DNA of 64,000 nucleotides from Ligustrum vulgare (lineage: Eukaryota > Streptophyta > Magnoliopsida > Lamiales > Oleaceae): contig OY743187.1 of NCBI GenBank assembly GCA_963555705.1, positions 14,150,133 to 14,214,132 on the forward strand, read 5' to 3'. The translations under genes were made by a program, and so were the position numbers. Positions 55,315 to 64,000 of the stretch are shown in pieces (position 1 is the first letter of the stretch; each line of letters opens with the position of its first letter). The notes under the pieces were generated by a model, which saw nothing but the letters and a program-made list of their open reading frames with translations, was not told the DNA's origin and did not search any database.

Positions 55315-56986
55315 TTAGCCTTCTTCAGCACCTAATGGCTCACCATCGAACTCTTCAACACGCAAGAAATCCCAATTACCTTCTTTCTTCTTCGATAGTT
55401 GTTTCTTCGTTAGTGTACTGATTAGACGATGTCGCAATAACTTCATCAAAATACTTAGGAGAAGCCTTGTATGCTGTGATAGCATCATCCATAAGAGCCT
55501 GAAATTCATCCGAATTGCGATAAGAAGCCAAGGCATGAGAAACCTCCTCTTGCATCTCTAGCTCTTTGGAAGCAATCTGGGAATGTAGGTCAGAAACTTG
55601 TTGCTCCGACCTTTTCTCCCTTGACTTGTGATCCTCCAGCTGCTTAAGCAGAACTTGAACCTGCTCATTACTAATTCACCAAGTTGTTTGTTTGGCGAGA
55701 TAAAGTGTTATGCAACAAGTTGGCTCCTAGAACAACCTAAACGAATACAAGCGAATTAGCCAAAAAAAAAAAATTTGTGCCATTTACCTTCGACAAGTCA
55801 TGATAAAAAGTTGAAACGATGTTCTCAGATGCCCAATCACTGACAATTTCTTTATCCTTGTCTAGAAAAAGACCTTGTAAGAGCGCCATCTCAATGGATG
55901 GATTCTCCAAAATAGAATCACTTGACCTAACCGTCTAGTCGGGAATAAACTTCCCGTGAAAATACCTAGTATCCTAGGTGAAAACAGAAGCGTCCTCAAC
56001 GTCTGAAGGAATGTTTTGAGTTGGTGGGGGTAAACTAGACTTATCAACTAATGAGGACTTTGACCTTTGACAAGGATTTCGAGGAGCACCATCAACAACC
56101 CTGCTTGATGAAGATCTTGAACTATCACTCATAATCCTCCTTTTCAAAGACTTTGTTATTTGAGCTTGATCCATGAGCGCAACTACAAAGAAAAACAAGG
56201 AAAAATGCATCAGTACGAGTCGAAGGAAATATAATATATAGTGATGTCAATATCAAACTAGCCAAGAGTACCCAAAGCCAAATTGGGGTCTATTCTATCG
56301 GGAGAATTCATCCCCGCTAAAGACAATGCTGCCTCGGTAACTACTTCAGAACACTTAAATAATTGGTGACTCAAAAACTCAGTAAAACATTCAAGACAAG
56401 GGTTCATGAATTTTAAAGATTTGAACTTCGCCACATTCTCGCTCCAATGCTCTAAGAAGGGCCAATTCATGTTCCCAACATCAAAAAACTCAGGTTTCCA
56501 ATCACGGTGGGATCTAGGCATCCTCATCAAAAATTGTCTACCCGGACGAGCTGAAAAATACTAAAATTCCACCGAATTCTTCTTGATAAACACCAAAAGG
56601 TGAAAATTGGCCTTGAAACCAAAAGCCTCAGCAATAAAGTAAAATGAAACCATCAATAACCACGAATTTGGAACAAGTTGACATGGCCCAACGTTGTAAT
56701 GATTAAGAATATCAACGAAGAAATTATGCACGGGAAAACGTAGACCAGCCTCAAGTTGGTAAACGAATACTGTAATAAAACCAGGGGAGGCTCATCTCTG
56801 ATCTTCGGTTGGAGCCATTAATTCAAAATACTTGGGAATGGCAAAACGCCTTCGGAGGGACTTAAGATGAGGGGGCGTGATAGTAGATACAACGTCTTTG
56901 TAGGAAGTAAAATAACGCTCTACAATAACATCCTCACCCCCATCATGAATCTCCTCAAACCCGAGACTTTCGTCATTTCCTGACAT
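55315..56986 (-). pseudogene. remains of a gypsy-type transposon ORF (PF04195-like)
   Basis: Minus-strand decayed coding. From 56986: MSGNDESLGFEEIHDGG, LKSLRRRFAIPKYFELMAPT, then across stops VFVYQLEAGLRFPVHNFF, LNHYNVGPCQLVPNSW and FSARPGRQFL, then RSHRDWKPEFFDVGNMNWPF. This is the putative gypsy-type transposon domain often found in the extra ORF of plant gypsy elements. The last part (56210-55315) is Ser/Lys-rich, then Glu/Gln-rich and coil-like. Several stops; no polymerase attached. Confidence 0.7.
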
Positions 56987-57059
56987 CTTACACCTACAAA
57001 GGCAATGAAAGGAAAAACATCAACTCGAACAGGAGATTATTTATTTTTTAAAAAAAAGG

Positions 57060-57250
57060 CTCGGTGCACGCACTAGGTACATCACAGCCCAGCCCGCAGT
57101 GCACGCTGGTTATATAGGGCCCAGCTCGCAGGTACAAGCTGGGGGGAAAAACTAGCACCCAACTCGCACCTGCGAGCTGGGGATATCCGGCCTAGCTCGC
57201 ACCGAGCTAGGGATATTCAACCCAGCTCGCACCACGAGCTGGAACCGTTG
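57060..57250. repeat. repeated GAGCTGGG / CCCAGCTCG palindromic motif
   Basis: CCCAGCTCGCA or variants and their complement GAGCTGGG occur about eight times in 180 bases, spaced roughly 25-45 bases apart, in the leader before the gypsy-type ORF. Confidence 0.85.
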
Positions 57251-57293
57251 GGATCGAACCTCGCCTCCATTAAAATAATAATAATAATAATAA

Positions 57294-57297
<4 letters not shown>

Positions 57298-57336
<39 letters not shown>
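57298..57336. repeat. (TA)n microsatellite
   Basis: About 19 TA units after a short (AAT)n run. Confidence 0.97.
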
Positions 57337-57339
<3 letters not shown>

Positions 57340-57470
57340 AACATCAATCATCAATTTATATGAAAGAGAGAACTTACCAAAGTAGAGAGAGAGAGAGAGG
57401 CTTTCCAAGTGTGTTGAGAAGAGAATGGAAGGAAGAAGGTTAGTTGGGGTTATTTATAGAGGAGAATTTA
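57340..57470 (-). promoter_or_regulatory. possible promoter of the gypsy-type ORF
   Basis: On the minus strand CTCTATAAATAACCCC (57449-57464) is a good TATA box, followed by a CT-rich leader (CTTCTTCCTTCCATTCTCTTC) leading toward the ORF start at 56986. It may lie in an LTR whose limits I could not define. Confidence 0.4.
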
Positions 57471-58347
57471 ACTTTTCGTGCATACGTGATTTCAACTGCA
57501 TTGTGCAAAATTTATCTGTACAGTAAAATCTTGTACACACGAAAAGGGAGGCAATTGTAAGAGAAATACAAATGAGCCCAAAAATGATGTGGGCCTTAAT
57601 AAGTCCAATGATAAAAATTACTGGGCCACAACCTACCATGAAAATGTCCAACCCGTCATGAAGGTGCCCAACAAAATCACGCTGCAAGCAAATTATTGGA
57701 AGCATCGACAATCAAACTGCTAAAATAGGAAAAGAGCTGATCCAGGACTTAAACCGGATCAATCACATATTCTCAGCAGATTGACTAGCGCTCAAAGAGG
57801 AAGGTAAGAGTAATTATCCACAAATCTAGACAATTCCAAAAGGAAGGAAGCTACATTATTGGCTGAGGCGGGGCAAACTGTAACAGCGGAATGGAGGAAG
57901 AATTTTTTATAAGAAGGCGATGCTGAAGAAGAAAAAAACTAGAGAAATTATATTGATACGTTCATTAGGTAGAAATTTACATCAACAAAGAGAATGTGTT
58001 GTTAAAGGGAAGAGAGAATAAAAATGTAATATTGTGGCTCAAATGAGGAATAGTTTGTAGAATATATTTTAAAAAAATCATTTCATGTTTATTTTCTAAT
58101 TGTCACTACGTATTCGTAGGTAGAAAAAATGTTATCATGCTAATTTATGATGTGTTCGACGATATTTATATGGTTTATAAATAGTTTATTGTTCTTTTCT
58201 GAGTAAAATATGTGGTTAAAAAATAATTTGAAAAATGCGTTAAAAAGTGGTAATAGAAATTGTAAAATTCATAAATGGATATATAATGTGTTTACCGACA
58301 CAATCTTTGTTTTTTATATTTATTTATTGTAAGTTATCATTGATCTT

Positions 58348-58349
<2 letters not shown>
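57471..58349. other. intergenic or LTR-derived DNA
   Basis: No gene. 57471-57960 may still belong to the gypsy remnant; 58140-58290 contains the dispersed AT-rich repeat. Confidence 0.4.

Positions 58350-58408
<59 letters not shown>
58350..58408. repeat. (AT)n microsatellite
   Basis: About 29 AT units. Confidence 0.97.
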
Positions 58409-58410
<2 letters not shown>

Positions 58411-59701
58411 AATAAAAATTTAAATGGATTTAATATTTTTTTACTAAAAATTATTATATCGCAATCAGTTTGAGTTTGATGAATTTTATCGCATGTAAAG
58501 AGGTTATTATCATTGGGTGTTAATTTCAAAATCATTAATTTCAATTGATCGTTAATTACTGGGTACTATAATTGTTGATGATGAATTTGTACCAGGGACC
58601 ACTGACATTTTTACTCAAAAAATATGTATTACAGGTCTGAAGGGCCTTTTTGTACGAAGGCATTTTTCAGAATTTTTGGTATTGGGATCATATATACAAA
58701 GGGAATCTTGGCATGCCAAATGATCGATTAGAAATAGTAAAATCTTCATCTTTTTGTTTGTAAAATAAGCCTTTCAAGATTGGTCAATTTTTAGCATTTG
58801 TGTCGATAATCGGTCCACCCCTATCCGCTAGACAGTTTGCAACTTAGACCTCGCGACCTAAATCACCATACATTATATTATACTAAGAATTATATTATTC
58901 TATCACCCAAAATTTGACACACTGGATGTCACACCCTCACATGATTGTGCGTGAAACCGCTCACGATCATAAATTCTAAAGCACTAAGGTCAAGGTCTAC
59001 GAATCCATAAAAAAACATCAATCCTAATAAACGATATAAGCGTATCTTAAGGATGGGCCAAGAAATGCATAAACAATAAAAAAATACCACAAATTTACAT
59101 ACTCAGATACACTTTATTTCTAACGTGAATGTAACATGTTGGAGAGCACCCTCTTCAATATGTACTGATGTTATCAATTTCTGATCGTATAGATCCTACA
59201 AGGTAAAAAAAAACTCAACAACAATTGATCTTATGGCCAACTAACTCAGATTTTGATTTTAGGCAATTTACTAGGAAAAATAGAATTTTAAATGCAAATT
59301 TTAAAATAAAAATAAAATGATTTACGTCACATGAAGATATCTAGATAAGCTTGTTTTCTTTTTAAGTTTGTCCAAAATTATGTCACTCTCTATTGTATAG
59401 TTGATGATTTAGTTTTTTACCGTGTTGTGTGAACAACAAAAATGAACTACTCTTATATTTTTTTTTATCAACAAATAAAATTTATATTTTCAAATATATT
59501 AATTACATTTTTTTAATTTGTGTGAAACTAGAAAATTTATTCTTACGGGATGGTGAGAGTGAAGAATGGGGACAGAGAATATTTGAAATTTAATTTTTTA
59601 AAAATTGATTATTAGATAACGTGTGATAAAAATTATTATAACGTACAAAATTATTTTATTGAGATGGCTTTGATAATAAATAGTGTGTGTCAAACAAGGC
59701 C

Positions 59702-59702
<1 letters not shown>
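58409..59702. other. AT-rich intergenic DNA
   Basis: No gene or bounded repeat recognised. 58800-59000 is slightly GC-richer. Confidence 0.5.

Positions 59703-59703
<1 letters not shown>

Positions 59704-59754
<51 letters not shown>
59704..59754. repeat. (GA)n microsatellite
   Basis: About 25 GA units. Confidence 0.97.
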
Positions 59755-59757
<3 letters not shown>

Positions 59758-62290
59758 GGAGGGAGGGATAAATGCCTATTGACTATTCGGCCTTCAAGTA
59801 GTTTTTATTTATTTATTTATTTTTACAATCGCTTCAATTTTCATACAACTTTTTAATCACACATTTTTTTTCTCTCAATTGTTTATATGCCTATTGACTA
59901 TTTGTTTAGACATCTATCTTGTTAAGCGTAATCAATGATTAGTAGAGTGATTGTTTGGCCATATCTGTTAAGCTTGTCTATAAGCCTCTATTGGAAAATC
60001 GTTATAAACTTTTATCTAATGAGATGAGATATTGTCACTGGCGGTTTATTAATAAAATTTATAAACAAATTTTACCAAACAAAATAAGGGATTGTTTGGT
60101 GGCCCATTTGTGGTTCGCTCTGGTTGTTAAAAGTTTTTTGTTTAAAAATAAAAAAATGTAACGTTTTTTAAGTAAAATATGTGGTTGAAAAATTAAGATA
60201 TGAAAATGTCTGTGGTTAAAAAACAATTCGAGAAAATTTGTTATTTAAAAACATGTTTTAAAATAATTTGTTAAACGGAGACTAGCCTCTATTTGGTAAC
60301 TCTGTTTAGAGAGAAAATAAGTGTAGTTAATAAGTGGTTTGAAAAATTGTATAATTTATAAACTGCTTTATAAACCAATTTATTTTATGTATGAAATACT
60401 TGCTTATAAATGATTTATTGTTTTCGAGGTAAGATATATTATTGAAAAATGATTTAGATATTGTTACCACACATTTCTGTGAAACTCATCACTTTTCACA
60501 TTTTTCAATAATTTTTCAACCATACATTCTCCAAAAAAACTCAAGATTTTTCAATTTTTTATTTTTTATTTTTTGGTGGTAATTCAACCTTTCATTTTTT
60601 GTTGTTTTGTCCCCGCACTATATTGACTATCTACTAATTTGCTGCCACTATTTTTTTTTAATTCTGACTTTGCCCCTGCTTATAACTCATTTATAGTAGG
60701 TTTACTAAACACAGCATAAGTTTTTTTTCTTCATATAATTCCAAATAATTATTTAGGCACCTTTCGGCTACATTTTAATTTGTAATGATTATTTTGATTT
60801 AATTTATACAATTTTTTATACTATTTTTAACTATTCATATTTTATCTCTTCAATTTTTAACCTCACATCTTACCTCGAAAACACAAATAAATCAACAAAT
60901 AATTTAAATTCTTTGATTTGACAACAAACATTCCATTTATTTTGAAAAAAGAAAAAAAAAGATTCTGAACGGTGCCTTAATCATGCACATTTTTTTATAA
61001 TCAGTATATGGTATATACCTTAAAGTCACAAAAACTTTATCATCCGTTTTGATAAACAAAATAAATTGGTTTATAAATTATTTTATAAATTACACAATTT
61101 TTCAAATTACTTTTTAACCACACATATTTTCTCTATCTAATTTTTAATAATTATTTTTTACCTCAAGATCATAAATAAATCAATTTATAAAATAAATGGT
61201 ATTACCAAACAAAGGCAATATCTTCAGTCACCGAACAGATCTTTGTAGATCTTTGTTTATAAGAATATATTTACCTAAATTACTTTAATCGCATATCTTA
61301 TTTTAACCATCCATTAAAAAGTCAAGCTCACAATATTTGACTTTTCAACAAAATTTCAGCATCCATTCATCTAAAAATCACTATTTTTTTTTTATAAAAA
61401 AAAAAACTCTTATTAAACAATATGAAACGCATACTATATAAAACACATTGTCAAACAAATGCCTAAGAGCAGAAGAGCCAGTTGGGAGCTTCACCATCGT
61501 AATCTTGAATTTATTGTGTAGTATTCAACAATTTTAACTGATAAAAAAAAATTCATATTTTTTACTTTTAATAAATAAATAAAATATTGTTATGTGGCTA
61601 TTTATAAATAATATTAAAAACATATCGTTCTGCTGGGACATTTTTTTTGAAATGATTACTATTTACTCTCTGTTCGTTATTGGAATGATTGTAGATTATA
61701 AACCAATTTATAATCTACACAATTTTTCAAATCACTTTTTAACTTACATATTTTCTCTTTTCGATTTTTAACCATTGATCTTACCTCGAACATCGTGAAA
61801 AAAACCCAAAAAACCTGACTTTTTTTTTTCCGAATGGAGGCTTATAAATTATACAATTTTGCATAACAATTTTTAACCACACATTTTTTCTTTCTCCAAT
61901 TTTTAAATACACATTTTACTTTAAAAAAAATAAAAAAAGTTAAATAAACAAATTTTTTTCACAAAAATTGCAACCGAACGCACTGTAAGTAACACTATAG
62001 CAATTATAAATATGTAATTGAAAAATAGAAAGAAAACGTGTTTAATTAAAAAAAAATTATTATTTATAAATTATAATAATTACGTTAGTATACATGGGGC
62101 TAATTGTCAAAAACACACTCAACAACGAGTGAAAAAATATATAATCATAAATTAAGAAGGAATTTTCTTGTTTATATTTAAAAAAAAGAAAAAAAAATCT
62201 CCCAAATGTAGAACATGTTTGTTAATGGTAAAAAATTTATATCAATTTTTAAACTCAATCTCAACCATCAATTCTTAGTCAAGTCCACTA
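59755..62290. repeat. cluster of a short AT-rich dispersed repeat
   Basis: At least seven diverged copies in both directions, for example at about 59820-59890, 60060-60250, 60290-60420, 60500-60560, 60780-60905, 61050-61210, 61680-61800 and 61850-61970. Shared words are AATTTATAAA, ACACATTTTNTCTCTC, CAATTTTTAACCA, TTTTACCTCAAAA and AAATAAATCAATTTATAA, commonly bordered by GTTTGGTAA or TTACCAAAC. Non-coding, 130-160 bases per copy, consistent with a MITE-like family. Confidence 0.65.
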
Positions 62291-62803
62291 TTGTTGACTT
62301 TTCACATTTTTTTAAGCTACATATTCATCAAAAATAAAAATAAAAATTATAACAATCAAATTTTTTTATATTACTCGCAGATTCTCATATTCCGACGTAG
62401 AACTGAAACTCACTCGACTCGTACGCATCACTCCTCCATTTTTGTCTCCACACAGTGTGCGGGACCGAAACGTACGTCAACCTCTGTAGGATCCACAATG
62501 AAGGCACCGATAGAGAAAGTGGGGCCCACGTACTCAGCAAGGAACGCTTTTCAGCCGCCGGTGGTACTGCCACCACCTGCGGCTTTGCAGCTCTGGCGAT
62601 GGCAGTTGTTGTTTATGCTAACAGCTGTAGGCTTTAGGCATATAGGTACAAAAGTGGGGTGCACCTGTCGATTCAGCTTGTCTGTCTTGTGGGCCTGTAT
62701 TGTGGTCCACGATTATAACGACACGTGGATTTCTGTTGTTGGCATTTATCTGTTTACTGTGCTGTCGGCTTCTCATTTAAACCTTCCATACGCATCCGTT
62801 TGA
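62291..62803 (+). CDS. unidentified ORF in a GC-richer island
   Basis: 170-codon frame; its first 30 codons are AT-rich and probably not coding. The part from about 62380 has normal composition, with PPVVLPPPAALQLWRWQLLF and a hydrophobic C-terminal stretch ending FTVLSASHLNLPYASV that could span a membrane. A second frame (62455-62637) is also open. I recognise no family. The island includes ACACGTGG (about 62721) and a CCACGTAC site, so it could equally be a promoter or a gene fragment. Confidence 0.2.
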   Translation: MLTFHIFLSYIFIKNKNKNYNNQIFLYYSQILIFRRRTETHSTRTHHSSIFVSTQCAGPKRTSTSVGSTMKAPIEKVGPTYSARNAFQPPVVLPPPAALQLWRWQLLFMLTAVGFRHIGTKVGCTCRFSLSVLWACIVVHDYNDTWISVVGIYLFTVLSASHLNLPYASV

Positions 62804-64000
62804 TAATACTGTTTTGGCCACTTTTCGGTAATTTGGATTTTTTTGGTTTATTATCGGTACAATTTTTAACAGATTTTTTCTCTCTCTAATTTTTAACCAT
62901 ATATCTCCCTCGTGATTCATGAAAAAAAACCAAAAAAACGTTTATACCGCCTCCAAACAGTCCGTAGATTATAAACTAATTTATTTATGATTTTGAAGTA
63001 AAAAATAATTGTTAAAAATTAAAGAGAAAAAATATATTTGATTAAAAAATGATTTGAAAAATTGTATAATTAATAAACCGATTTATAAACTAAAAAAAGT
63101 TATTTATCGAACACAATGAAATAAACTTTATAAACCAGCTCATAAAATATACAATTTCTCGAACTCTTTTTAATAACACATATTTTTTTTAAAATAATGT
63201 TATATATCTCAAGATTGAGATAAATCTCAACTAGTTGGCATTCTCTCATTGGAAATTGAAGAGACAGTTTGTACATGTGTACATGAACATTTCCTCATTC
63301 TCTAATGAATGTGTGTCAATTGAGTTAAAATTGATCTCAACCTTGAGATAAATAACATTTTTTTCTTCAATTTTTAACTACTACTTTTTATCTCAAAATT
63401 ATAAATAAATCAATTTATAAATAAAATAGTATTATACCATACAGTAAATTCGATACTTTCTTTTATTACATGTAGGCAATTGTTACGCTTTCCACGATAT
63501 GTAACAGAGCGAGACTAATGTTTGTTTGGTAATATTATTTGATTTATAAACTTGTTTATTTATGTATTTGAGATAAAAAGTAGCGGTTTAAATTTGAAGA
63601 ATGAAAACGTGTAGTTAAAAAGTTGTTTGAAAATTTGTATAATTTATAAATTTGATTTATAAAATGGATGCCTAAATTATATCTAATGCTACATTTAACT
63701 TTGAAAGTCTAATTGACGTGACGACAATATGAAAGGGTCTATTCCGCTCAAAGGTTATGGTTTAAAATAATTATAAATCAATTTATAATATACATAATTT
63801 TTTAAATTACTTTTTAATGACACATTTTTTTCCTTTTTCAACAATTTGGCAAACATGTTTTGAAATAATACAATTTTTTAATTCACTTTTTAATCACACA
63901 TATTTAATATTTTCTCTCTATATTTTCTTAACAACATATATTATTTCGAAAACATAAACAGATATTTCTAAACAGAGGCGAAGCTGAAGAGGCTCGATAC
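62804..64000. repeat. AT-rich DNA with more dispersed-repeat copies
   Basis: Copies at about 62835-62960, 62965-63110, 63115-63190, 63355-63430, 63520-63670 and 63765-63930. An inverted pair, CTCAAGATTGAGATAAATCTCAACTAG at 63209 and TTGATCTCAACCTTGAGATAAATAAC at about 63330, is spaced by 100 bases. No gene. Confidence 0.55.

Overview
The window is plant nuclear DNA, most likely from a eudicot. It is AT-rich, carries a NAC transcription-factor gene with ordinary plant introns, and is otherwise dominated by nested retrotransposons, a tRNA-derived SINE, Helitron and Mutator-type pieces, microsatellites and a decayed endogenous pararetrovirus. I cannot name the species; an asterid is possible but not shown.

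Region 1 (1-13,100). A NAC gene on the minus strand has exon 1 at 10303-10450, exon 2 at 1676-1944 and exon 3 at 1051-1572. All junctions are GT-AG and the frame is open for 312 residues. Its first intron is about 8.36 kb and holds a SINE with an 18-base target duplication, a Mutator-type MITE with a 10-base duplication, a broken Ty1/copia element on the minus strand, a pair of long inverted repeats outside that copia, a CACTA-like end and an AT microsatellite. A (TC)n(TG)n tract begins a few bases after the splice donor.

Region 2 (13,100-16,600). Intergenic DNA with an ACC-rich low-complexity stretch split by about 0.5 kb of a degenerate TGTGAC-type array.

Region 3 (16,600-24,800). A near complete but dead endogenous pararetrovirus of the Caulimoviridae. 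Its order is tRNA-Met primer site, coat protein, movement protein, first retropepsin-like domain, second retropepsin, reverse transcriptase, RNase H, transactivator-like ORF, promoter, leader ORFs. This resembles the cavemovirus/solendovirus layout. Many stops fit C-to-T or G-to-A decay.

Region 4 (24,900-37,240). A likely Helitron carries a captured frataxin-like exon and is itself split by a complete Ty1/copia element (target duplication GATAA, with another LTR inside its 3' LTR) and by a small gag-only copia.

Region 5 (37,240-57,960). A 0.4-kb duplication; a gag-protease-only Ty3/gypsy element on the minus strand; and a Tat-like Ty3/gypsy element on the plus strand. The Tat-like gag is interrupted by a composite insertion (a TRIM plus a non-autonomous gypsy) sharing one target duplication. 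Then come a second small LTR element, a 52-base tandem array and the remains of another gypsy-type ORF.

Region 6 (57,960-64,000). AT-rich intergenic DNA packed with a short dispersed repeat, two microsatellites and one GC-richer island around 62.4-62.8 kb that I cannot identify.

Apart from the NAC gene no host gene is confidently seen. Nearly everything else is insertion upon insertion, and nesting order can be read from target duplications and broken frames.
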